From Prevotellaceae bacterium (lineage in GTDB: Bacteria; Bacteroidota; Bacteroidia; Bacteroidales; Bacteroidaceae), in NCBI GenBank assembly GCA_031262265.1, contig JAISIB010000174.1, positions 1 through 6,253 on the forward strand: DNA of 6,253 nucleotides, in the 5' to 3' direction. The notes under the pieces are model-generated. The model saw nothing but the letters and a program-made list of their open reading frames with translations. It made no database searches and was not told the DNA's origin. Positions 1 to 5,829 of the stretch are shown piece after piece. Numbering within the stretch: the first letter of the stretch is position 1; each line of letters begins with the position of its first letter. Position numbers and translations under genes: made by a program.

Positions 1-30
1 ATAGTTGTATTTTGTCGTTTATAAACCAAG

Positions 31-62
31 CAAAGGTACGGACTTTTTTAAAGATAACCAAA
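31..62 (-). promoter_or_regulatory. Bacteroidota-type promoter for a gene left of the window
   Basis: On the minus strand, TACCTTTG (38 to 31) matches the Bacteroidota -7 consensus TAnnTTTG. A TTTG at 62 to 59 lies 20 bases upstream and fits the -33 element. Transcription would start near 24-27 and run out of the left edge, so the gene served is not visible. The -33 box lies inside the T-rich tail of the rpsT terminator, so the next transcript appears to start right where the rpsT transcript ends. Assigned by motif match only. Confidence 0.55.
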
Positions 63-102
63 CAAAACGAGGGGCAAACTTTTCTTCGTTTGTCCCTCCG
101 CC
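56..102 (-). terminator. Intrinsic terminator after rpsT, possibly bidirectional
   Basis: Positions 69-79 and 88-98 form an 11-position inverted repeat around an 8-base loop (80-87). Read on the minus strand, the hairpin is followed at once by the T-rich run GTTTTGTTTGG, about 40 bases past the rpsT stop codon, which fits termination of the tRNA-Glu/rpsT transcript. One position (74/93) is an A-C mismatch in minus-strand RNA but a G-U pair in plus-strand RNA. The plus strand also has a T-rich run (103-112) after the stem, so the hairpin could stop transcription from both sides. Confidence 0.65.
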
Positions 103-121
103 TTTTATTTTTTACTTAATG

Positions 122-145
122 GCTTGCGTATCTGCTTACGCAAGC
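122..145. repeat. Perfect 9-bp inverted repeat across the rpsT stop codon
   Basis: GCTTGCGTA (122-130) and TACGCAAGC (137-145) pair perfectly around a 6-base loop. On the minus strand the hairpin begins in the last two S20 codons and includes the TAA stop. The sequence after it on that strand is A-rich rather than T-rich, so it is not an intrinsic terminator for rpsT by itself; a terminator-like hairpin lies just beyond it at 69-98. It could be a 3' stabilising stem or part of a double-hairpin end. On the plus strand it is followed only by a weak TTATTT run. Confidence 0.6.
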
Positions 146-390
146 TTATTTATGTACAAGGCAAGCTTGGATTTCAAATTATTGGCCTTGTTTTTGTGAA
201 TAATGTGCACCTTAGCAAGCTTATCCACCTTCTTCACTACATACGGATACAAGGCAGTCGCCTCTGCTTTATCCGTCATCGCGCGCAGTTTCCGAATCAC
301 CGTACGTGCGCTCTTGGCATAATAACGATTATGAAGTCTCCTTCTTTCGGTCTGCCTGATTCTTTTCAAGGACGATTTGTGATTTGCCAT
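136..390 (-). CDS. rpsT: 30S ribosomal protein S20
   Basis: This 84-residue protein is a full-length bacterial S20, which binds 16S rRNA in the body of the small ribosomal subunit and helps early assembly. The sequence opens with MANHKSSLKRIRQ, the typical S20 start, and continues with basic helices (RRRLHNRYY near residues 17-25, then HKNKANNLKSKLA near 65-77). It is rich in Lys/Arg with no membrane segment. The ATG at 388-390 gives the conserved N-terminus. No Shine-Dalgarno is seen: the bases before the ATG are AT-rich, as is usual in Bacteroidota. The gene lies 43 bases downstream of tRNA-Glu on the same strand with no convincing promoter between, so I infer cotranscription with the tRNA. 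A terminator follows at 56-102. The motif K-L-A occurs three times near the C-terminus, and the shared codons give three copies of GCAAGCTT. Confidence 0.97.
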   Translation of the reverse strand: MANHKSSLKRIRQTERRRLHNRYYAKSARTVIRKLRAMTDKAEATALYPYVVKKVDKLAKVHIIHKNKANNLKSKLALYINKLA

Positions 391-433
391 CGACTAATCT
401 TAAATTATAGTTCTTTTGTTTACGTTTATTATG

Positions 434-505
434 TAGCCCATAGGGGAATCGAACCCCTCTTTCAAGAATGAAAATCTTGCGTCCTAACCGATAGACGAAT
501 GGGCC
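434..505 (-). tRNA. tRNA-Glu (anticodon UUC)
   Basis: The 72-base minus-strand sequence from 505 to 434 folds as a complete tRNA. It has a 7-position acceptor stem (GGCCCAT with ATGGGCT), a D-arm GTC/GAC with loop TATCGGTTAG, a 5-bp anticodon stem CAAGA/TCTTG with loop TTTTCAT, a 4-base variable region, a T-arm AGGGG/CCCCT with loop TTCGATT, and discriminator A at 434. The loop places TTC at positions 34-36, which reads GAA/GAG glutamate codons. The first acceptor pair is a G-U wobble. CCA is not encoded (the next bases are CAT), so it must be added by a nucleotidyltransferase. It appears to lead a short transcript with rpsT. Confidence 0.97.
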
Positions 506-535
506 GAGAATGTTAGCATCAGAGGTGCTGTTCTC
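506..535 (-). other. Hairpin in the 5' leader of pre-tRNA-Glu
   Basis: Directly next to the first tRNA base, minus-strand GAGAA (535 to 531) pairs with TTCTC (510 to 506), and inside it AGCA (529 to 526) pairs with TGCT (518 to 515) around a CCTCTGA loop. The predicted start site near 540-543 would put this whole hairpin in the leader that RNase P removes. A stem abutting the acceptor stem could stack on it and affect processing. This is a weak bulged stem and may be chance. Confidence 0.35.
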
Positions 536-546
536 ATTTGCGGATG

Positions 547-577
547 CAAAGGTAGTAACTCTTTTGGAACTGACAAA
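547..577 (-). promoter_or_regulatory. Promoter of the tRNA-Glu/rpsT transcript
   Basis: On the minus strand, TTTG (577 to 574), a 19-base spacer and TACCTTTG (554 to 547) match the Bacteroidota -33/-7 consensus fully. The predicted start near 540-543 leaves a leader of about 35-38 bases before the tRNA. This is the best promoter match in the window, which suits a highly expressed stable-RNA and ribosomal-protein transcript. Confidence 0.75.
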
Positions 578-612
578 CACTTGCTATTATTTATTTCGCT
601 TTTTCGCATCTT

Positions 613-645
613 TTTAGAAAATGGCCGGCTTATTTTGTAGCTTTG
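613..645 (+). promoter_or_regulatory. recO promoter, -7 element almost touching the ATG
   Basis: TAGCTTTG (638-645) is an exact TAnnTTTG match and ends four bases before the recO ATG at 650. The -33 side is imperfect: TTTAG at 613-617, about 20 bases upstream, resembles TTTG. Transcription would start near 649-652, at or beside the start codon, so the mRNA would have little or no 5' leader. The TAG of this box (638-640) is in frame with recO and rules out an extended upstream start. Confidence 0.55.
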
Positions 646-649
646 CAGC

Positions 650-1381
650 ATGTTAGAAAAGACACGAGGCATCGTTTTGCGCACGATCAAGTATAATGAA
701 ACGAACAACATTGTTGATATTTATACCGAGGCGTTCGGGCGAATGGCTTTTCTGGTTCCGGTTTCGCGTTCGCGCCGCGCAACGCTACGTTCGGGCTGGA
801 TGCAGCCGCTTTCGATGCTTGATTTGGATATTACCGTGAAACCTACTACGCGTTTGCAGCGCATTAAGGAGTTGCGATGCACGTATCCGCTGGTTTCCAT
901 CCCTTGTCATCCGCATAAAACAGCCATTGCGCTATTTCTGGCCGAGATGTTGGCGCGTTCGCTTCGCGAAGAAGGAGAGAATCAGGCTTTGTTTGTCTAT
1001 TTGCAGCATTCCATTCGTTGGTTCGACGCTTGCGAAGGACGCCCGTTCGCTAACTTTCATTTAGTTTTTCTGATGCGGTTGTCACGTTTTTTGGGCATAT
1101 ATCCCAATCTGGATAATTATCGGTGCGGAAATTACTTCGATATGCTCAATGCATGCTTTGTCAGTTTGCCGCCTGTCGGTCATCAGGCCTATTTGTCGGC
1201 CGCCGAAGCGGCATTGATACCCGCGATGATGCGTATGAACTACGATACGATGCACCTGTTCGAGTTAAATCGCGTGCAGCGCAATCGTTGTTTAGAGATC
1301 ATCGTGCGGTATTATCAGTTGCACATACCTGCTTTCGGCGAGCCAAAGTCCTTGGAGATTCTTCGCGAGTTGTTCGTATAA
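650..1381 (+). CDS. recO: DNA repair protein RecO
   Basis: This 243-residue protein is about the usual RecO length. RecO works with RecR (and RecF) to load RecA onto SSB-coated single-stranded DNA at gaps and in RecF-pathway repair; it also anneals complementary strands. The N-terminus MLEKTRGIVLRTIKYNETNNIVDIYTEAFG has the family pattern of a short lead, then GIVL, then the strands of the OB fold (about residues 1-80), followed by a helical C-terminal domain. Many RecO proteins carry a CxxC...CxxC zinc site in that domain; here only C159 and C169 remain near the expected place, so zinc is probably not bound. The ATG at 650 is fixed by an in-frame TAG at 638-640 and by homology of the N-terminus. 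There is no ribosome-binding site, and the promoter box ends four bases upstream. The gene diverges from tRNA-Glu/rpsT and converges on the transporter gene. I see no strong terminator of its own. Confidence 0.93.
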   Translation: MLEKTRGIVLRTIKYNETNNIVDIYTEAFGRMAFLVPVSRSRRATLRSGWMQPLSMLDLDITVKPTTRLQRIKELRCTYPLVSIPCHPHKTAIALFLAEMLARSLREEGENQALFVYLQHSIRWFDACEGRPFANFHLVFLMRLSRFLGIYPNLDNYRCGNYFDMLNACFVSLPPVGHQAYLSAAEAALIPAMMRMNYDTMHLFELNRVQRNRCLEIIVRYYQLHIPAFGEPKSLEILRELFV

Positions 1382-1456
1382 TAAGCTCGTTAGTTCGTAG
1401 ATTTTCGCGCTTTGATATTTTATTGAGCGGGTTTGTTATTGTGCTCTGATAGTCGC

Positions 1457-1497
1457 AAAAAAAACTCCGCAACCGAGAACGAATCCCGATTGCGGAG
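1457..1497 (-). terminator. Intrinsic terminator of the peptide transporter gene
   Basis: CTCCGCAA (1465-1472) and TTGCGGAG (1490-1497) form a perfect 8-bp stem around a 17-base loop. On the minus strand the stem is followed at once by eight T (1464 to 1457), the classic Rho-independent layout, 25 bases past the transporter stop codon. On the plus strand the stem is followed by A residues, so it should not act as a standard terminator for the convergent recO. Confidence 0.88.
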
Positions 1498-1522
1498 AAA
1501 AAAATCACATGAAAAAGAAAAA

Positions 1523-3070
1523 TTATTTTGTTACGCGTTCTAACCACCTCACCATAGAGAGCATGACGATCATCGAGGCTGCCGTGGCTACGGCGAATAC
1601 CAGCCAGCAAGCCCAGATAGGCACTTCCATGTAGAGCAAACCGCCAATCCATAATAAGGAGTTACCGATGGCTGTGGCTGCGAGCCAGAAACCTTGCATC
1701 AAACCTTGCATGTGAGGCGGAGCGACCTTGGAAACGAAAGAAATACCTAACGGCGAGATGAAAAGCTCGGCGACGGTGAGAATAGCGTACAAGCCGACGA
1801 TCACCCAGGGGGTTACTCGTATCGCATTAATCTGATCTATGCTCATGGTAGACAGTTCTACTTTCGACGGCAAAGTCAGCGAGAAAATTAACAAGAATAT
1901 GTAAGCTAAAGAAGCGATACCCATACCGATCGCAATCTTCATGGGAATGGACGGTTCTTTGCCCTTTTTGTGCAGCGCCCCGAAGATCCACATGACAAAC
2001 GGGGTAAGAAATACCACGCAGAACGGATTTACGCTTTGGAAAATCTCTGCTCCTTTGATTTGCGTAAAGCCTAAGTCTATGTTGATAGTGCTTAGATCTA
2101 CGTAGTCACGGGCAAAATAAGTCAACGAATAACCGTTTTGATGGAAGGCCAACCAAAAGAAGATTACGACGCCGAATACGGCGAACAAGGCATAGATGCG
2201 CTGACGAATTTCGGCTGCGGCCATGGTGATTTCTTCTTTGTTGACGGATTGACCGGCTGCTTTCTTGGCAGCAGGATCAGGGAATTTATTCTTATTGATG
2301 ATGTATATTACCAAAGAGATGAGCATCGCGACGATTGCGGCTAAGAAAGCGTATTGGAAACCGTGATTGAATACGTTCAGATAGTCGGCTGCAAACGCGT
2401 GCATGTCCGTGACGCTGCCGTTTAGCGATACTTGATTGGCAAGCGTAGTCAAATTTTCCATAGCTTGCGCAGGCATCGCCGTTCCTTCGTTGATATATTG
2501 ATGACATAGCTCGGGGAGGGTTGCGTCATAGTCGAAACCGTTCTCTTTCAACCACCAGTTACGCACGCCAATCGCGATGGACGGAGCAAAAAAGGCACCT
2601 ATGTTGATAAACATATAGAAAATCTGAAAACCCGCGTCGCGGAAGCTCGTATATTTGGGGTTGTCGTACATTTGCCCGACTAAAGCTTGAAGATTTCCCT
2701 TGAACATACCGTTCCCGAAGGCGATAACGAATAGCCCGAAGCAAGTAAGTACTAAGTACAAAGGAAGATTAGGTACCGGCGTAGGCGTCGGGATGCCTAT
2801 GATTAGGTAACCGACGGCCATCAATACTATGCCGATGAGAATAGTCCCTTTGTAGTTTTTGGTTTTGTCGGCGATAATACCACCAACCAGTGCCAAAACA
2901 TAAATAGAGGCGTAGAAAACGGAATAGATGTATCCGGTCGTTTTCTCGGATAGCCCGAACTTCGCAGAAATAAAGAGAGTGAGGATCGCCATCATGATAT
3001 AGAACCCAAAACGTTCTCCCATATTGGCAAGGGCGGCGGGTATTAGACCCTTTGGTTGATTCTTAAACAT
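1523..3070 (-). CDS. POT/PTR2-family peptide MFS transporter
   Basis: This 515-residue inner-membrane protein belongs to the proton-dependent oligopeptide transporter family, which imports di- and tripeptides with protons. Many hydrophobic helices are visible (for example about 22-36, 45-65, 76-93, 103-120, 147-168, 236-257, 292-309, 346-365, 378-400, 420-440, 461-479, 485-505). Family signatures are the GERFGFY motif at 18-24, GGIIADK at 63-69 in the cytoplasmic loop 2-3, K124 in the TM4 motif FKGNLQALVGQMY, FYMFINIGA at 151-159, and E435 in ELFISPLG in the TM10 region. Two departures stand out. The usual ExxER of helix 1 reads N16-M-G-E19-R20, so the first Glu is replaced. The predicted periplasmic loop between helices 5 and 6 (about 169-235) is long. 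Substrate range cannot be read from sequence. The gene has its own promoter (3106-3135) and terminator, so it is probably monocistronic. Confidence 0.92.
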   Translation of the reverse strand: MFKNQPKGLIPAALANMGERFGFYIMMAILTLFISAKFGLSEKTTGYIYSVFYASIYVLALVGGIIADKTKNYKGTILIGIVLMAVGYLIIGIPTPTPVPNLPLYLVLTCFGLFVIAFGNGMFKGNLQALVGQMYDNPKYTSFRDAGFQIFYMFINIGAFFAPSIAIGVRNWWLKENGFDYDATLPELCHQYINEGTAMPAQAMENLTTLANQVSLNGSVTDMHAFAADYLNVFNHGFQYAFLAAIVAMLISLVIYIINKNKFPDPAAKKAAGQSVNKEEITMAAAEIRQRIYALFAVFGVVIFFWLAFHQNGYSLTYFARDYVDLSTINIDLGFTQIKGAEIFQSVNPFCVVFLTPFVMWIFGALHKKGKEPSIPMKIAIGMGIASLAYIFLLIFSLTLPSKVELSTMSIDQINAIRVTPWVIVGLYAILTVAELFISPLGISFVSKVAPPHMQGLMQGFWLAATAIGNSLLWIGGLLYMEVPIWACWLVFAVATAASMIVMLSMVRWLERVTK

Positions 3071-3105
3071 ACGATGTCTTTAATTAAAAGTAATAATAAT
3101 GACTG

Positions 3106-3135
3106 CAAATGTAGGGCATTTTTGGAAATAGCAAA
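3106..3135 (-). promoter_or_regulatory. Promoter of the peptide transporter gene
   Basis: Minus-strand TACATTTG (3113 to 3106) matches the -7 consensus TAnnTTTG, and TTTG (3135 to 3132) lies 18 bases upstream, slightly close for the -33 element. The predicted start near 3099-3102 leaves an AT-rich leader of about 30 bases. It lies between the priA stop and the transporter ATG, so the two genes can be transcribed separately. No clear terminator follows priA, so read-through is possible. Confidence 0.6.
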
Positions 3136-3161
3136 GACTTAGTGCGAAAATATACGTTTTC

Positions 3162-5168
3162 TTATAGCGGATCTACGTCGTAATAGACAATTAGTGAGCG
3201 AAAACGATCGTCTTGCAAGACAGAACTTTGTACATAGAGGAGCAATTGGCGCGCTTGCTGCATCGACGCTTCCCGTTCGATTTTTACCATAATCTGTCGA
3301 ATGTGGAGCGATTGTACGCGTCCGACCGGAGGTTTTGCAGGGCCTAACACGCGGCATGCTTGAAAGACGGAACGCAGACCGTCTGTCACGGCACGAGCGG
3401 CCGCTTCTACGACATCGGCATAGCGGTGTTTCAGGATTACATAAACCAATCGTCGAACCGGCGGGTATCCGAACGCCAAACGTTCTGCCAATTGGCCGGT
3501 GTACATTCCTTCGTAGTCGTTCCGGCGTACTTGGTCGATAATGGGATGTGACGTGTCGCGTGTTTGTAACCATACTATTCCTTGCTTTTCGCGGCGACCG
3601 GCGCGTCCCGCCACTTGCGCCATGAGCTGGAACGCGCGCTCGTATGCCCGAAAGTCCGGATATGAAAGCATCGTATCGGCATCTAATATGCCCACTACGC
3701 TGACATGCTCAAAATCTAATCCTTTAGAAATCATTTGTGTTCCGATTAATATATCGGTGTGTCCGGCAGCGAAGTCGGATATGAGCATATCATAGGCCGT
3801 TCGCGAGCGAGTCGTGTCCAAATCCATGCGTGCAACCGTCGCCTTTGGGAAGAGCGTACGCATATCGGCTTCTATCTTCTCCGTTCCGAAACCACGCGGA
3901 CGCAAATCCGTCTCTTCGCAGTTCGGGCAAGCCGACGGCAAAGCCCACACGTTCCCGCAGTAATGACAAACAAGTTGGCGTGAGCTTTTGTGATAGGTAA
4001 GACTAACGTCGCAATGCTCACATTTGGGTACCCAGCCGCACGTATGACATTCTATCAGCGGAGCAAAACCGCGACGGTTTTGAAAGAGAATGACCTGCTC
4101 GCCGTTGGCCAATGCTTCGCGCATGGAAGCCAGTAAATCGGGCGACAAATATCCTTTCATCATTTTTTTTCGTTTCAGCTCCGCCGTATCTACCGCGATC
4201 ACCTCCGGCAAACAAGCATTCTTATAGCGCTCGCTTAGCGTGACCATGCCATACTTGCCGCGAGTAGCGTTATAATAAGTCTCTATAGCCGGCGTAGCGG
4301 TTCCCAAAAGTACTTTTGCCCCATAATATGAGGCAAGTACCAACGCGACGCTACGAGCATGGTAGCGCGGGGCGGGATCTTGCTGCTTGTATGACGGTTC
4401 ATGTTCTTCGTCAATCACGACAAGTCCCAAATCTCGAAACGGGAGAAACACAGATGATCGTACACCGACTATTAGCGGATAAGGTTCGTCACTCAGTTGT
4501 CGTTGCCACAAACGAACGCGTTGTGCGTCCGTATACTTGGAATGATAGACGCCCATACGTTCTCCGAATATACGCCTAAGTCGGTCGGTGATCTGTGTCG
4601 TCAGTGCAATCTCCGGCAACAGATAGAGCACCTGTTTCCCTCGCCGTAGCGTTTCGGCAATCAGGTGTATGTATATCTCTGTCTTTCCGCTGGACGTGAC
4701 GCCGTGTAAGAGGCATACGTTCTTTTCCGAAAAACAATTTTCAATGGCTTGATAAGCTTTTCGTTGGGCATGGTTGAGCGGCGAACACTCAAAAGTATCC
4801 GCGTGTAAGGTCGGCGACGTATTTTTCCGTCGTTGCTTGGTATTTCTCTTGAAGCCTGCGGGCAATGCCGCTTTGTAAACTTCACCGGACGTGCATAAAT
4901 AATATTCAGCTATCCAGTTCCATAATTTTAGCTGTACCGGAAGTATCACCGGAACCTCGTCGGGCACATCAAGTACGTCTCTTATTTCGAAATCTCCGGT
5001 CGGACGTTGATTATGCAAGGCAATAACGATAGCTGCGTAGGTTTTTTGTTTAACCGGCACTAATACGCGGCTACCCACAGAGACCCGTTCGCCGATACCG
5101 TCGGGTAGGCGATAGGTAAGCGCGTGAGGCAACGCCAAAGGCAACAGGACGTCTGCGTATTGACACAT
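3162..5168 (-). CDS. priA: Primosomal replication restart helicase PriA, short form
   Basis: PriA recognises stalled or collapsed forks and D-loops, unwinds 3'-5', and reloads the replicative helicase. The 668-residue sequence shows an N-terminal 3'-DNA-binding domain (about 1-105), Walker A GVTSSGKTE (156-164), the DEEH box (253-256), GTATP (289-293), eight zinc-binding cysteines in four CxxC pairs (374/377, 383/386, 401/404, 414/417), GTQMISKGLDF (476-486) and QVAGRAGR (518-525), then the C-terminal domain with GPAKPPVGR (609-617). All catalytic parts are intact. The odd point is length: the Walker lysine is K162 against K230 in the 732-residue E. coli protein, while the stretch after it is nearly equal (506 against 502). 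About 68 residues, the size of the winged-helix domain, are missing and replaced by a basic linker (about 106-130). The ATG at 5168 gives the family N-terminus. The gene starts 16 bases after the outer-membrane protein gene stops, suggesting cotranscription; no promoter was seen between them. Confidence 0.95.
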   Translation of the reverse strand: MCQYADVLLPLALPHALTYRLPDGIGERVSVGSRVLVPVKQKTYAAIVIALHNQRPTGDFEIRDVLDVPDEVPVILPVQLKLWNWIAEYYLCTSGEVYKAALPAGFKRNTKQRRKNTSPTLHADTFECSPLNHAQRKAYQAIENCFSEKNVCLLHGVTSSGKTEIYIHLIAETLRRGKQVLYLLPEIALTTQITDRLRRIFGERMGVYHSKYTDAQRVRLWQRQLSDEPYPLIVGVRSSVFLPFRDLGLVVIDEEHEPSYKQQDPAPRYHARSVALVLASYYGAKVLLGTATPAIETYYNATRGKYGMVTLSERYKNACLPEVIAVDTAELKRKKMMKGYLSPDLLASMREALANGEQVILFQNRRGFAPLIECHTCGWVPKCEHCDVSLTYHKSSRQLVCHYCGNVWALPSACPNCEETDLRPRGFGTEKIEADMRTLFPKATVARMDLDTTRSRTAYDMLISDFAAGHTDILIGTQMISKGLDFEHVSVVGILDADTMLSYPDFRAYERAFQLMAQVAGRAGRREKQGIVWLQTRDTSHPIIDQVRRNDYEGMYTGQLAERLAFGYPPVRRLVYVILKHRYADVVEAAARAVTDGLRSVFQACRVLGPAKPPVGRVQSLHIRQIMVKIEREASMQQARQLLLYVQSSVLQDDRFRSLIVYYDVDPL

Positions 5169-5184
5169 TGGCGTAGCCTAACGA

Positions 5185-5751
5185 TTAAAAGAGATAGGCG
5201 ATGCTGACTTGCCAAGTTTTGTTTTTGAAGCCGTCTCCTTTCACTATGTCACTTACGGCGACGTCCGTCAAAGGGATGTAGTAATTCAATCCGGCTTGCA
5301 AATGACCGAAGAGCTTGACTCCGAATCCCAGATCTAACGCCGTTTGTGATTTCTTATAGGATGCTTTGTCCGTTACCTTCGAGGATGTGAAAAAGAAGCT
5401 CGGTCCGGCGACTAAGTAGACACCTGCCAGATCGCCCAAGCCTATGGAATATTTTAAATGCAACGGGATTTCGACGCCGGTTTGCTTCTTGTTGTCGATT
5501 TTATAACCTTTGTCGGCGTACATTACGGCGGCGTCCATGCCGATTCCAATGAGAGGAACTTTAAATTCGAGCATCGGACCAATAAAATATCCCGTGTAAT
5601 TGTCAGTATCGGATATGCTTTTCCATGCTTCGGCGGGTGTGCCGGTCAAATTTAACCCACCTTTGACTCCAAACTTGATTTGGGCGGCGGCAGGAACGGT
5701 TGTTGCGAACAATAGCAGCGTTAAGCTGGCGATAAGGGCTAACTTTCTCAT
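5185..5751 (-). CDS. Small outer-membrane beta-barrel protein (porin-like)
   Basis: This 188-residue protein has a clear Sec signal peptide: basic MRK, a hydrophobic core LALIASLTLLLFATT, and a probable cleavage after A23 (AAA before Q24). The mature part of about 165 residues opens with IKFGVKGGLN, typical of the Bacteroidota outer-membrane beta-barrel family (OMP_b-brl_2 type). It alternates polar and hydrophobic residues in likely strands (for example FIGPMLEFKVP, EIPLHLKYSIG, LDLGFGVKLFG, LQAGLNYYIPL) and ends in an aromatic residue within WQVSIAYLF, as expected of BAM-inserted barrels. The size fits about eight strands. The substrate or role is unknown; such proteins are often annotated only as porin family or PorT-like. 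The bases before the ATG are purine-rich (AAAAAGAAAG) but not a standard ribosome-binding site. It is preceded by a probable promoter and followed after 16 bases by priA without a visible terminator. Confidence 0.85.
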   Translation of the reverse strand: MRKLALIASLTLLLFATTVPAAAQIKFGVKGGLNLTGTPAEAWKSISDTDNYTGYFIGPMLEFKVPLIGIGMDAAVMYADKGYKIDNKKQTGVEIPLHLKYSIGLGDLAGVYLVAGPSFFFTSSKVTDKASYKKSQTALDLGFGVKLFGHLQAGLNYYIPLTDVAVSDIVKGDGFKNKTWQVSIAYLF

Positions 5752-5785
5752 AATTCTTTCTTTTTATAGGTTTGATAAATCGGTG

Positions 5786-5793
5786 CAAAGATA
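5786..5793 (-). promoter_or_regulatory. Probable -7 element for the outer-membrane protein (and priA)
   Basis: Minus-strand TATCTTTG (5793 to 5786) matches TAnnTTTG exactly, with a predicted start near 5779-5782 and a leader of about 30 bases. I see no TTTG at the expected -33 distance, so this is either a weak promoter or one needing another factor. It is the only candidate seen in the 78-base gap after the phosphodiesterase gene and could also serve priA. Confidence 0.5.
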
Positions 5794-5829
5794 GCGTTTT
5801 CCGCTTGTAGTTGCGTCTTGTCGGCCAAT

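Noticed and set aside
140..222. Three copies of GCAAGCTT (140-147, 161-168, 215-222) looking like a direct-repeat array
   Set aside because: All three encode Lys-Leu-Ala in the S20 reading frame, a motif the protein repeats. Spacing is irregular, so this is coding bias rather than a DNA element.
124..471. Plus-strand open frame of 115 residues over rpsT and tRNA-Glu
   Set aside because: It lies antisense to a ribosomal protein and a tRNA, has no promoter or family resemblance, and its product is an unstructured translation of those genes.
1382..1456. Possible terminator or small gene directly after recO
   Set aside because: Only a 4-bp GAGC/GCTC pairing and no T run are visible, and no coding frame stands out; I see nothing supportable there.
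1299..1652. Minus-strand open frame of 117 residues spanning the end of recO and the transporter terminator
   Set aside because: It overlaps two well-supported genes and would pass through the intrinsic terminator; its sequence resembles no protein I know.
3071..3161. Possible terminator after priA (AAATG/CATTT pairing)
   Set aside because: The stem is only 5 bp, AT-rich, and not followed by a T run; it also overlaps the transporter -7 box.
3139..3573. Minus-strand open frame of 144 residues inside priA
   Set aside because: It is an Arg-rich frame-shifted shadow of the priA C-terminal region, which itself shows conserved motifs.
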